A stretch of 64,000 nucleotides of DNA from Mesotoga sp. BH458_6_3_2_1 (lineage in GTDB: Bacteria; Thermotogota; Thermotogae; Petrotogales; Kosmotogaceae). Below the pieces are notes generated by a model. That model made no database searches, was not told where the DNA came from, and saw only the letters and a program-made list of their open reading frames with translations. The position numbers and the translations under genes are program-made. Positions 1 through 8,744 of the stretch are shown here, in pieces (the first letter of the stretch is position 1; every line of letters begins with the position of its first letter). Location: positions 27,383-91,382 of the forward strand of contig NZ_JFHL01000007.1 in NCBI RefSeq assembly GCF_003664995.1, given 5' to 3'.

Positions 1-787
1 CCCCGAGCTCCTTCTCAAGATCGGCTACAAGTTCTTCGGCAAACAACGGCTTTCCAGAAAACGTGTTTCCCCTGATTCTACTGAGAAAACCATCTTCGTC
101 GGGAAAACCCAGAAATTCTCTCCAGCCTTCGGGAGTCCAGTTAACATCGAGTTCCTCCAGCGAAGAAAGCTTTATAGTCCTAAAAGATGATGTTGAGATC
201 TGAGAAGTTAAAGTATCTCCCTCAGACACCTTTTCCACTTCAGAAATCGAATGACTTTGGGTAATAACTCGTGAAATAGCGGACTCCTGACTTCTTTGCT
301 CAGATTCATTGCCCTCATCTTCACTGGGAATTCCTGGCTCCTCAATAAATCCCACATGTTCTCTCGCACTCGACCATTCATACTCCCAGGGAAACTGAAC
401 CATCTTTGCACGAACGGGATTTCTCTCAACATACCTCAACGCTTCAGGAGCGTGATCATGATGCAGCGGACAGGAATAGAACCTTCCCTGCCAGAGATGC
501 CCCGATCTCCGGTTCTTCTTATTGAAGTAGCTGGAGTACCTCATATTGGCGTACTTAAAAGTCATTGCTAGGGAATCTCTTCTTAGGGGAGCCGCTAGAA
601 AATGAACATGGTTGGTCATTAGGCAGTAAGCGTAGATCTTCATGTGATACTTTCCAGAATATTCGCTGACGAACTCGATGTACTTCTTCCGGTCGGCAGA
701 ATCCTCAAATATGTTCTGTCTGTAATTACCTCTCTGAGTAATGTGATGAACAACACCTTCGAATACAACCCGAGCAGACCTCGGCAT
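1..787 (-). CDS. REP-associated tyrosine transposase (RAYT), 3' end outside window
   Basis: Single-strand DNA endonuclease of the Y1_Tnp/HUH superfamily; RAYTs nick at palindromic REP hairpins. The 262 codons visible are open to the left edge, so only the C-terminus is missing. I take the third of three tandem ATGs (793, 790, 787), behind AGAGG at 796-800. Visible family marks are MPRSARVV at the N-terminus, HHITQRGN at 14-21, the metal-binding HVH at residues 60-62 in NHVHFL, candidate catalytic tyrosines Y84/Y87 before FNKK, and RNPVRAKMV. The tail (SGKPLFAEELV) matches the usual RAYT C-terminal motif, so only a few residues should lie beyond the edge. A run of Ser/Glu-rich sequence near residues 150-185 is longer than usual. 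The nearby palindromic repeats are plausible substrates (inference). Confidence 0.88.
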   Translation of the reverse strand, partial: MPRSARVVFEGVVHHITQRGNYRQNIFEDSADRKKYIEFVSEYSGKYHMKIYAYCLMTNHVHFLAAPLRRDSLAMTFKYANMRYSSYFNKKNRRSGHLWQGRFYSCPLHHDHAPEALRYVERNPVRAKMVQFPWEYEWSSAREHVGFIEEPGIPSEDEGNESEQRSQESAISRVITQSHSISEVEKVSEGDTLTSQISTSSFRTIKLSSLEELDVNWTPEGWREFLGFPDEDGFLSRIRGNTFSGKPLFAEELVADLEKELG

Positions 788-1002
788 CATCATCACCTCT
801 AACCGCGGAAATGTTAGCAAAAATGGGGACTGACAAGTCTTCTAATGTCTGTACCCATTTTTGCACACTTCAGATTATAGCAAAAGACATTTCGCTGATT
901 TTCTAACATCGCTTATTCTTCTTCGCTCGAAATGAATAATCTTCACAGAGGTTCAAATCTCCGCTCGACTCATGGATCGAGATCGTTAATGCGGCGCACC
1001 GT

Positions 1003-1260
1003 CATCCCGTTGAGCCCGCCCCTGAATCAACTCAGTTAGTCATCCCGTAGTGCTCGTGTACGGGATCTTGCTCTTGTTCTTTCTGAAGAAAGACCGAGAT
1101 CCTGGCCGGAGCTCTCCAGAATGACGTGAAGCGATGTCATCCCACAGTCCCCCGTTATGTCACCCCGTTGAGCCCGCCCCTGAATCAACTCACTTAGTCA
1201 TCCCGTAGTGGTCCTGTACGGGATCTCGATCTTGCGACACGCTGGACCCAACAATCTCAG
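1003..1260. repeat. TCATCCCG-type hairpins (family B)
   Basis: Two hairpins of the form TCATCCCG...CGGGATC with a loop like TAGTGCTCCTGTA, joined by a stretch (GAGCCCGCCCCTGAATC) that recurs within the block and again near 11650. A CATCC/GGATG-type half unit (GATCCTGGCC) lies between them. The same composite reappears at 11.0-11.9 kb. Non-coding; ORFs here are only hairpin translations. Confidence 0.75.
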
Positions 1261-1284
1261 ATTCGGTTCTTCCGCTCTTCCCAC

Positions 1285-1380
1285 TCTTCTCAGATAATGG
1301 AGAACCGTTGACGGCAGACCTCTCTGACTGACGAATGTCTATGTTACCGAACTGTAAATAATGGAGTCTGTCCCGAAAAA
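1285..1380. repeat. Family A repeat (GGAGAACCGTTGACGG core)
   Basis: About 95 bp: core GGAGAACCGTTGACGGCAG, then CTCTCTGACTGACGAATG, ending AATAATGGAGTCTGTCCCGA. The same unit recurs at 3835, 6508, 10629, 11373, 11905, 12288, 12391 and 13631, so this is a mobile or recombining interspersed repeat. No ORF is credible. Confidence 0.85.
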
Positions 1381-1382
1381 CC

Positions 1383-1506
1383 AATGAATTGCCGCGAAGC
1401 GGGCATTGCGACCTGGCATGATCTTCGCCAGCCTTGGGTCCACTGATGCTCCTCAGTGCATTGCGTCCCGGCACGGCCTTTGCCGGCAATGCGTCCAATG
1501 TTCTAT
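1383..1506. repeat. Family C modular hairpin array
   Basis: Tandem hairpins separated by linkers like CATTGCGTCC (reverse GGACGCAATG). Stems differ: CCGCGAAGCGG, TGGC...GCCA, ACTGA...TCAGT, CCGGC...GCCGG. Period about 27 bp. The same modules recur in different order elsewhere in the window. Confidence 0.75.
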
Positions 1507-1587
1507 AAGGCATCACTTCTGCTCTTGAGAGACCCTAGACTCCAGACCCCAGGCCCAGCTCGTACCACGATGACGTTATCATTGTGC

Positions 1588-1616
1588 TTGACATGGATCA
1601 CCTAAAAATATAAAAT
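1588..1616 (+). promoter_or_regulatory. Sigma70-like promoter for the abiE pair
   Basis: TTGACA at 1588-1593 and TAAAAT at 1611-1616 with exactly 17 bp between them. Transcription would begin near 1623, which leaves the ATG at 1628 essentially leaderless and supports the GTG at 1664 as the true start. Confidence 0.75.
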
Positions 1617-1663
1617 ATTTATACTATATGCCACTAGATGTCAAGTCACGGAGAGGAGATCAA

Positions 1664-2467
1664 GTGAGGTTAGAACTTTTTTTTGAAGAATCACCGGTCT
1701 TCACGACTCGTGATCTAAAAGAATTTCTGAAGAAGAATGAAGCGAAGAGTCTTGAGAACTACAGCGTTCTTCTGAATTACCACGTTAAGAGAGGTCGTGT
1801 CCTCAAAATCTGTCGTGGCCTCTACGCAGTGGTACCCCTAAACCAGAAGGCAGAACAATTCGCCCCTGATTCATTTCTCATCGCAGGGAAGAGAACAGAG
1901 GATGCGATTCTTGCCTATCATACGGCTCAGGAATTCAATGGGAATACCTACTCGCTTTTCAGTACCAGAACATTCTTGACTATGAAGAGTGTGCATCCTT
2001 TAGTATTCAGGGAAATCGAATACGTACCGACTCACCCCTCTCAGAACCTGCTTCGTTCAGACAACTACTTCCTACTCACGGAGCAAGTGGATATAAAAGG
2101 TATAAACGTTCTTATAACCAGTAGAGAAAGAACATTTGCAGATATGCTCGATAGACCCAATCTATGTGGCGGAATTGAAGAGGTCTGGCGTTCCCTCAAA
2201 ATGACCGAGTATCTAAACACCGAAAACCTGCTGAATTATCTGAGAGCGCTTGACAACTCTACCACTAGCGCCAAAGTCGGCTTCTTCTTACAAAGACATC
2301 CGAAAATCACAAACAATGATCAGACTCTATTGAGAGAACTTAAAAAAATGATCCCAGTTTCGCCGCATTACTTTGATCGATCACGTGTTGACAGATCCAG
2401 GTTGGTGAAGGATTGGAATCTCGTAATTCCTGAATACATATTGAATGAAAGGTGGGAAGAGCAATGA
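1664..2467 (+). CDS. abiEi: AbiEi-like antitoxin / transcriptional regulator
   Basis: Antitoxin and autoregulator of a type IV AbiE toxin-antitoxin system, in which the antitoxin represses the operon and counteracts the nucleotidyltransferase toxin without stable binding (family knowledge). The protein is 267 aa from GTG 1664, which has AGGAG at 1654-1658 at good spacing; an ATG at 1628 is in frame but lies almost at the predicted transcription start. The N-terminus (FTTRDLKEFLK... then GRVLKICRGLYAV) is the winged helix typical of AbiEi, followed by a region with ERTFADMLDRP characteristic of the family. It overlaps the toxin gene by ATGA, indicating translational coupling. Confidence 0.85.
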   Translation: MRLELFFEESPVFTTRDLKEFLKKNEAKSLENYSVLLNYHVKRGRVLKICRGLYAVVPLNQKAEQFAPDSFLIAGKRTEDAILAYHTAQEFNGNTYSLFSTRTFLTMKSVHPLVFREIEYVPTHPSQNLLRSDNYFLLTEQVDIKGINVLITSRERTFADMLDRPNLCGGIEEVWRSLKMTEYLNTENLLNYLRALDNSTTSAKVGFFLQRHPKITNNDQTLLRELKKMIPVSPHYFDRSRVDRSRLVKDWNLVIPEYILNERWEEQ

Positions 2468-3429
2468 GAATGTCCAGGGAGACTCTGTCCAGATTATCCG
2501 GTCAGACGGGTTATCGGCAGGAGATTATTGAGAAAGTCTCTCTACTGCTTTCATGGCTTGATCGCGCATCAAGTATCGATCGTCTCAAAGGAAGTTTCGC
2601 TCTAAAGGGGGGAACGGCAATTAATCTATTCTTCCTGGAAATTCCGAGATTGTCGGTAGATATAGATATCAACTATATTGGATCACCCACTCGAGAAGAA
2701 CTCGACTGTGACAGAGACGGTTTTGAGAACATCATAGAATCAGTTTGCCACGAAGAGAGCCTGTCCATAAGAAACAAAAGGGATTCAGAAGCAGCCACCT
2801 CTTATTCATTGAGGTACGTAAGCTCCCTATCTTCTGGAGGAAACCTGTCTATTGACATAAACTACATGATGAGGGTTCCACTGTTTGAAATAGAAACAAT
2901 GGATTCAAGGCAGCTAGGTAGTCAAATAGCCGGCAGAGTTCCATTAGTAAACAAGCTGGAAGTTTTCGCCTCGAAAATCGCGGCCTGTTTTTCGCGAGAA
3001 ACAAGCAGAGACCTTTATGATGTATATTTGCTCCATAAGCAAATAGACACCCTTGATCTTGAAAAACTCCGGCTTGCCTTTACGGTTTTTGGGGGGTTGA
3101 ATCGAAAGAACTGGCTCGAAATAGACGAAAAATCACTTCGAGTAAACAAGAATGATCTGAAAAAACGATTGTTGCCACTTCTAAGAGGTACACTTGACAA
3201 AGAAGAACTCGACACTCTCGCCAGTGATATCGAAAGATCATGCCAGAAAGTAACCTCCTATTTGTTGCCTCTGAAAGACAATGAAAGAGAATTCTTAAGA
3301 ATACTAAACGAAAAAGGCGAAATCAGACCAGAAATCATTACCGATGACAAAGAATTGGTAGATAGAATCAAGAAGCAGCCTATGCTCAAATGGAAAGCAC
3401 TGAATGTTAGGCAGACTCTTCAAGGCTGA
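2464..3429 (+). CDS. abiEii: AbiEii/AbiGii-family nucleotidyltransferase toxin
   Basis: Toxin of the AbiE pair, a DUF1814 nucleotidyltransferase; relatives transfer nucleotides to RNA and stall growth. From the coupled ATG 2464 (GGAAGAG just upstream) it is 321 aa. The motif FALKGGTAINLFF near residue 45 and the acidic pair in SVDIDINYIG near residue 62 form the canonical GG...DxD polymerase-beta-like active site. The later KLEVFASKIAACFSRETSRD block with a conserved lysine and arginine is also typical. About 45% of the length is a helical C-terminal region. Expected function is abortive infection or plasmid stabilisation; the motifs look intact. Confidence 0.88.
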   Translation: MRMSRETLSRLSGQTGYRQEIIEKVSLLLSWLDRASSIDRLKGSFALKGGTAINLFFLEIPRLSVDIDINYIGSPTREELDCDRDGFENIIESVCHEESLSIRNKRDSEAATSYSLRYVSSLSSGGNLSIDINYMMRVPLFEIETMDSRQLGSQIAGRVPLVNKLEVFASKIAACFSRETSRDLYDVYLLHKQIDTLDLEKLRLAFTVFGGLNRKNWLEIDEKSLRVNKNDLKKRLLPLLRGTLDKEELDTLASDIERSCQKVTSYLLPLKDNEREFLRILNEKGEIRPEIITDDKELVDRIKKQPMLKWKALNVRQTLQG

Positions 3430-4056
3430 TCAAAGAAGTCTCGTGAACTGTAACGCCCTTGTACTGTCATCCCGTAGTGCTCTATGTTCATAAAACATGG
3501 GAGAAAGAGCATCGAGAATTCGCTTCGCTCACGAGAAGGGAAGAGCAAAAATAGTGACTGATCGGTTCCTAACGTCTGTTCCATTCCTCACTCCATGGAT
3601 CGAGATCCTGGCCAGAAGCTCTCCATAATGACCCGAAACGGTATCGTGCAATAATTCACCATGCAGTCATCCCGTGATGCTTTTGCATGGGATCTCGCAG
3701 CTAAGAACCGCTGCACGCTTAAGAACGAAAACCCGCTGATCGCTGAACGCTTGGAAAAGCCTAGAAAGAATATGTTCGAGCGTTCGCTGCGCTCACGAGA
3801 AGACGAGGTACTAAATCTGGCTTTTTCGTTCTTGTCGGCGGACGGAGAACCGTTGACGGCAGACCTGCTCTGACTAACGAATGTCTACGTTACCAGAATG
3901 AAAATAATCGAGTCTGTACGCAAAGGTCCGTTATCTTCTTTTCTCTTTGCATTGCTATCCTGAAAGAAGAACGATGTTACGGCAATGTAAATACTGGAGT
4001 CTGTCCCGAAAAGTGGGAGTCTGTCCCGAAAAGTGCTACTTGCGACAGCCGAACTG
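3430..4056. repeat. Intergenic repeat mosaic
   Basis: No gene seen. It holds a partial family B hairpin (ATCCCGTAGTGCTC at about 3469), another near 3665 (GTGATGCTTTTGCATGGGATC), a family A unit at 3835-3990 and a short tandem copy of the A-tail (GGAGTCTGTCCCGAAAAGTG, at 3995-4035) immediately downstream of the next gene. Confidence 0.7.
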
Positions 4057-4647
4057 CTACTCGAGAGATTCTAGCGCTCTAATTGCCTTTTGAAGGCTAG
4101 CCGAACACCCTGCGGCCCGCTGCGGATTCCAGAACTCTAAGACATACTTAGCCAATGACGAATTGTATGCTGGACCAACTGTCACATGCTTTCCAGCTGA
4201 GGGAAGTATGTCTTCTTTCAAAGATCTCTTTTTGCTTCTCTTAACGAGGCTCAAAAGCTTTTCCTTCGGATCCAGCAATATATCAGGATCTTTGGGCACA
4301 AGGCGCTCACTAATTCCCAAAAAATCTGAAAACGAGCCTCTGTCAGCCATCAGCATGCTCTCAGTTTCATGTACGGCTATTCTAAAAACAAAGCGACCTG
4401 TACAAGGAATGAACCCAAGCCAATTCAGGACTCTTGACGGAGCACATATCTCGTTATCGAGATCAGCCAATACAACGAATGGAATTTGTTGCGAAGCTTT
4501 CCAAAACCTTTTAACATTACTCTTGATGTATCCAAACCCACCATTCTTGTATACTGTCTTTACAGTCAAATCAGGCCTTACCTCGGAAAGAATTTTTCTG
4601 ACGGTATACTCACTCAATACATCTTCCACTACTAGACAAATATACAT
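4057..4647 (-). CDS. DUF4276-like TOPRIM protein, partner of upstream ATPase
   Basis: Predicted TOPRIM-fold nuclease or effector, 196 aa. What is seen: an N-terminal strand followed by acidic E8 and E13 (VVEDVLSE), an ADLDNE segment with D62 and D64 as the second TOPRIM acidic pair, and AVHETESMLMAD at 91-102, which resembles the HExE segment of DUF4276. ATG 4647 has AGGAG at good distance. It starts 10 bp after the ATPase stop on the same strand, so the two form an operon. By analogy with OLD and PARIS systems, the ATPase would sense or gate and this protein would cut or kill (inference). The family assignment is by motif, not alignment. Confidence 0.65.
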   Translation of the reverse strand: MYICLVVEDVLSEYTVRKILSEVRPDLTVKTVYKNGGFGYIKSNVKRFWKASQQIPFVVLADLDNEICAPSRVLNWLGFIPCTGRFVFRIAVHETESMLMADRGSFSDFLGISERLVPKDPDILLDPKEKLLSLVKRSKKRSLKEDILPSAGKHVTVGPAYNSSLAKYVLEFWNPQRAAGCSASLQKAIRALESLE

Positions 4648-4657
4648 ATCACTGCTC

Positions 4658-5803
4658 CTACAAGACTTCTAGTTCACGAATATCCTTTGGAATAGTGTGA
4701 GGCGCCACAATTTCACCAACACTCATACCCGCTTCAAGAAGGGGAGCTGCTTCGTTGATTGAAGTTGCGACTCTTACTTCCGTTCCCTCTGGAGATGGTG
4801 CAAGAAGAAGAACCTCTTCGAGTGCAATACCTTTATTCATAAGCAAGTCCATGCTATGCGTACTCAATAAAACCTGACGACTCTTGCTCTTTTGAAGTTT
4901 ATACATTAGCTCTGGAAGCAGCTGAATAAGTGCCTTATGAAGGGATAGTTCTGGTTCCTCAAGAAGGAGCAATGAATTGTCTTCAAGAATTACCCAGAGG
5001 AGTCCAATTAGGCGGAGCGTTCCATCGGAAAACTGATCTTCACGCTGTTTTGCACCGTGGCCTCTCCAATGTTCATACCTTGCTTCCAAATGGGGTTTCC
5101 CCATCTTATCAATCACAAATGAAAGATCTTTGAGCTGAGGCACTGCCTTCTTAAGGAGCTCTTCAACTTTTTCTAGTCGAGAACTTCTCGTCTTCTCCGG
5201 AGTCTCGGCGAGTCTCTTTACGAAAGTCTGGCCAAAAGGGTCTCCAGGCAAAGCATAACCCGAAAATGTAGCGGCGAATCGTATGAACTGAGGGACGAGA
5301 TGAAGATACTGAACTCGCTGAAGAAACTCAGACACCTCCCTGAAGTCCCTATTTGCACTAATCTGTTCAAGGTTGGTCTGTGTTAGTCTTTGAGGGTCTT
5401 CTTTATCTCCTTCATTGGGTCTGTCGAGAATGAGTATGTTATCTTTCCAAACTCTCTCATGAGTCAATACTTGTAGTCGCTTACCACCTGTCTCACGAGT
5501 AATGCCTAGCGAGTATCGCCACTTCTCTTCTTTTCTTTGATCATCTGAAAGAGTGATCGAAATTTGGACATCTGAGCTTCTGCGCGCTGACAGACATCTA
5601 ACTTTCGAAATGCCTCCTCGATTGGTCAATGCCTCCTGCAGGCCTCCCCCAGACTTTGCTATGTCTCTCAGAAATCTAAGCACATCGAGGAAATTGGATT
5701 TTCCCGATGCGTTGGGCCCGACAAGAAAAACTCTTCTGGTAAGATCCACATCGATCTCCCGGAAATTTCTCCAGTTCCTGACGGATAGATGCGAAACAAG
5801 CAC
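4658..5803 (-). CDS. RecF/OLD-like AAA ATPase (AAA_21 type)
   Basis: 381-aa ABC-class ATPase. Walker A is GPNASGKS at residues 29-36; the signature lies in QFSDGTLRLIGLL; Walker B is LLLLEEPELSLH; the H-loop is LLSTHSMDLL. There is no coiled-coil arm of SMC length. GTG start at 5803 is preceded by GGAGGG with six-base spacing. A TATAAT-like -10 on the minus strand sits at 5838-5843 without a clear -35. The only partner is the downstream DUF4276-like gene. Stand-alone ATPases of this type paired with small TOPRIM proteins are recurrent in defence islands; the exact system name cannot be settled from sequence alone. Confidence 0.85.
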   Translation of the reverse strand: MLVSHLSVRNWRNFREIDVDLTRRVFLVGPNASGKSNFLDVLRFLRDIAKSGGGLQEALTNRGGISKVRCLSARRSSDVQISITLSDDQRKEEKWRYSLGITRETGGKRLQVLTHERVWKDNILILDRPNEGDKEDPQRLTQTNLEQISANRDFREVSEFLQRVQYLHLVPQFIRFAATFSGYALPGDPFGQTFVKRLAETPEKTRSSRLEKVEELLKKAVPQLKDLSFVIDKMGKPHLEARYEHWRGHGAKQREDQFSDGTLRLIGLLWVILEDNSLLLLEEPELSLHKALIQLLPELMYKLQKSKSRQVLLSTHSMDLLMNKGIALEEVLLLAPSPEGTEVRVATSINEAAPLLEAGMSVGEIVAPHTIPKDIRELEVL

Positions 5804-6636
5804 TGAAATCCCTCCAATTCAGAAAAAGCTCAAGAAAATTATATCATCGCATTACTTTGTCATATTGTAGCAAATGGAGACCTTACTTATTATAGGCTAT
5901 CCAATTTGTGTCTAGCTCGGTGGCGGATTCATTCTCCTAAGAGCATTCAAGAACGGCCATCTTGCTCCAACATCCCTCTTATCTGCAAAGCCTATGCAAT
6001 TTCCTACCTGTCCACAAGAACACCTTTGCTAATCGAACCGTGATACTTATATTCTGCAGTAAAAAGAATACAGCATCCAAGTGTTCACTCTTGGATGCTT
6101 CATCCTCACCACTTCATTTCTTCTTATTCTACTATTCCTCATTTGCTTGTCCAATTCCCCTCGGGGTGAAAAAGGCAAAGAGATACGTCTTCTTGTATCA
6201 CTTTTGTCTTCATCTCTCTTTGCATTGCTCTCCTGAATGAAGAACTATATTAGGCACATGTAAACAAACGAGTCCCGAACAGACACGTCTCGCCCTCCTT
6301 GAGTAAGAAAGAAGAACAAGGATATAAAGTGTCGAAGAATCGTTTTCCCCAGCGTACAGCCTTCAGCGTTTATAATCCAAGCGGTTCTTTCCCCGCGAAG
6401 CGGGCATTGCGTCCTGGCATGTTCTTCGCCAGCCTTGCGTCCACTGATGCACCTCAGTGCATTGCGACCGCCGATGCTTTTCGGCGCCTTGCGTCTTGCA
6501 ACTTCTAGTCGGAGGACGGAGAACCGTTGACGGCAGACCTGCTCTAAATGAATGAAGAACTACGTTACTGGAATGCAAATAATGGAGTCTGTCCCGAAAA
6601 TTACGAAGAAGCTAAATACGAAGAAGCTTATAATGA
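5804..6636. repeat. Intergenic region with hairpin and repeats
   Basis: No credible gene. A perfect 9-bp stem GCATCCAAG/CTTGGATGC with an 8-nt loop lies at 6073-6098. Family C hairpins occupy about 6398-6507 (stems CCGCG/CGCGG, TGGC/GCCA, ACTGA/TCAGT, CGCCGA/TCGGCG), directly followed by a family A unit to about 6600. Short ORFs over the hairpins are artefacts. Confidence 0.7.
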
Positions 6637-8376
6637 CTAAAAGGATTCACTTAGTTTTTTAAACTTTTCTTCGATTAAATTGCGAAGAGCCACAAATGAT
6701 CGAGGATATGAACTCACATTCTGAATTGAAGGAATCAAATTGTCAGTTTTCTTTATCTCTTTCTTTTTTTCTGTCATTAGATAGTTAGTTGTACAGTCGG
6801 ATGACGAAATGGATAGAATGCTACACATATTCTGGCGGATCTTCTTCACATTGAGTAAATCTTTTTCGAGCGCATAGTTCATGCATACAGTGGAGTATTT
6901 CGCTAGGATCTTCAAGGCTTGTGTATGATTCGAGATGAGCATATGTTCAATCTTCTTTCTTTCCGGTTCTTTTGTAATAATCTGCTGTATTAGATCGAGC
7001 CGTTCTTGCTTGAATTCCTTCTTGAATCGAGGCAGTCCATCACTTCCTAGGCTATTTTCAAGTTCATCATTAACGTATGGCAGGAAGAAATCCTTGTCAA
7101 CAACCACTATATATTGTAGGTGGAGTGCTGCAAGTAGGTAAAGTACGTACTTCAGATTACCAACGCCACGAAGATCAACGAAGCTTATTCTGTTTAGGTA
7201 CGTCCTAATGGTAGGTTGATTTGATACAAAATCTTTCAGAACATCCGCATCGCTTTCACTCTCTGCAATGATAACAAGATCAGAAAAGAAGAACTCGCTA
7301 TTTCGATACCTATGAAACTTTTCATATTTTTCGGCTTTAATATCGTGATTAGCGTAGAATTCCTCTTCAAGCTTGCTGGTAACTGACTTGAAGCCACGTT
7401 TTTTGTCTGCCGCTTTCCTTACCAAAACCAAGTCTTCATGACGGAGTTCATCGATAATGGTTGGAGAATGTGATGTGAAGATAATCTGTGCTTCCGAATC
7501 ATGATTTCTTATGTCTCGAAGTTGGGAAACAAATTCTCTTTGTGCTTGTGGATGCAGATTTGATTCAGGTTCTTCGATTCCCAGAATTACATTCTTTTTT
7601 TCGGTTGACGCCAAATATCTGTACAGTGCAATCACTAACATACTTTTGATACCAGTACCGCAGTCAGAAACATTGAATGAGTTAGAGTGATCAACAATCT
7701 TCAAACCAAGATCAAACAGTAACATAGAATAATCTAAAGTCTTTACGTAGTCAAGAGTAAGTTCATATGAGTGCTCAAGACAATAATACCTTTCAAGCTT
7801 CTTTGTAATGCTCGGGAAGTGTTTCTCTGCAAGTTCTTTAGCAGAAGCACGAACGGATGGTGATACTCTGTCCCGATTCTTTGTCCTCTTCCTAAACTCC
7901 TTTTCAATAACTCTTCTAAGTAGGGAGTTCTCTTTGGCTTCCATTTTCTCAGCGTCCCTTGAAGCTGGAATGAGCACAAAGGATATATCAGAGAAAATCC
8001 TAGCTCGTAGGTCTTCCTGTAAAGCTGCTAATCTTGTTCCAGTTGTAGCCCACTTATATTCAGCTTTCTTGTTATTTGGATTATATCTAAAACGTACCTT
8101 AAAGGAATCGAGGATTGAATAGTTTTTATAGATCTGCGAGTTTGGTATATCCGTAAAAACAACTTCAATTATCGAGTTACTAGTTGGAGTATATGAGTGA
8201 TTGCCATTTATCAAATTATCTTTCTCCTCTTCGAAATTGAAGAATACGTTGAGCGCCCTAAGAATGCTTGACTTTCCAGAGTTGTTTTTTCCGACAATTG
8301 CACAAACATCGCCAAGAGTGAATTCACTTTTCTCGAAAGAACGGAATCTACGAATATAAATCTTTGCAATTTTCAC
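6637..8376 (-). CDS. OLD-family ATP-dependent endonuclease (AAA + TOPRIM)
   Basis: Single-chain OLD nuclease, 579 aa, which couples an ABC ATPase to a TOPRIM nuclease and is a known anti-phage protein class. I start at GTG 8376 (AAGGAG eight bases upstream) rather than further upstream. Walker A GKNNSGKS at 29-36, signature near NVSDCGTGIKS, Walker B GIEEPESNLHP with E268/E269, H-loop SHSP with H303. The TOPRIM part follows: E372 in IAESESDADVL, then VDLRGVGN, then D427 and D429 in VVVDKDF. All catalytic acids are present, so the enzyme looks active. It is a stand-alone gene with repeats on its 3' side. Class 1 OLD proteins are not always linked to a UvrD-like helicase, and none is seen here. 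Confidence 0.88.
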   Translation of the reverse strand: MKIAKIYIRRFRSFEKSEFTLGDVCAIVGKNNSGKSSILRALNVFFNFEEEKDNLINGNHSYTPTSNSIIEVVFTDIPNSQIYKNYSILDSFKVRFRYNPNNKKAEYKWATTGTRLAALQEDLRARIFSDISFVLIPASRDAEKMEAKENSLLRRVIEKEFRKRTKNRDRVSPSVRASAKELAEKHFPSITKKLERYYCLEHSYELTLDYVKTLDYSMLLFDLGLKIVDHSNSFNVSDCGTGIKSMLVIALYRYLASTEKKNVILGIEEPESNLHPQAQREFVSQLRDIRNHDSEAQIIFTSHSPTIIDELRHEDLVLVRKAADKKRGFKSVTSKLEEEFYANHDIKAEKYEKFHRYRNSEFFFSDLVIIAESESDADVLKDFVSNQPTIRTYLNRISFVDLRGVGNLKYVLYLLAALHLQYIVVVDKDFFLPYVNDELENSLGSDGLPRFKKEFKQERLDLIQQIITKEPERKKIEHMLISNHTQALKILAKYSTVCMNYALEKDLLNVKKIRQNMCSILSISSSDCTTNYLMTEKKKEIKKTDNLIPSIQNVSSYPRSFVALRNLIEEKFKKLSESF

Positions 8377-8744
8377 AAACGCCACTCCTTCAGCAGGCTT
8401 TCGTCTAATCGAATCTGATGATCTCTCAAAATTGCACAAAAAGCCTCGAATTTCTCACGCTTATTCCCCATAAAACTGATCTATCAATCAGAATATACAC
8501 ATTGACTTAATTTTACTACTTTATCAACATAAAACAAAACTCAGCTGATTGGAAATGTTTTATTGGTTACTCATTAACTATTGACTATCTCTCCAAGATA
8601 ATGGTATTGGTGATTCTGTTTCGTTAACTACATGCACATTAGCGCTTTTCAATGCGAAGATACTGAATCTACAGTCAAGTCACAAAGGAAATGTTCTTCA
8701 CAAATTTTGGTGGGTGCGGAGGAGTTTAGAATAATAGAGCTTCG
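8377..8744. other. Intergenic, no gene seen
   Basis: AT-rich 368 bp between the OLD gene start and the SNase-like gene end. It presumably contains the OLD promoter, but I see no well-spaced -35/-10 pair and no recognisable repeat. Confidence 0.5.

Noticed and set aside
6073..6098. Intrinsic terminator
   Set aside because: Strong stem but no T-run directly after it on the plus strand and only a delayed one on the minus strand, with no gene ending here.
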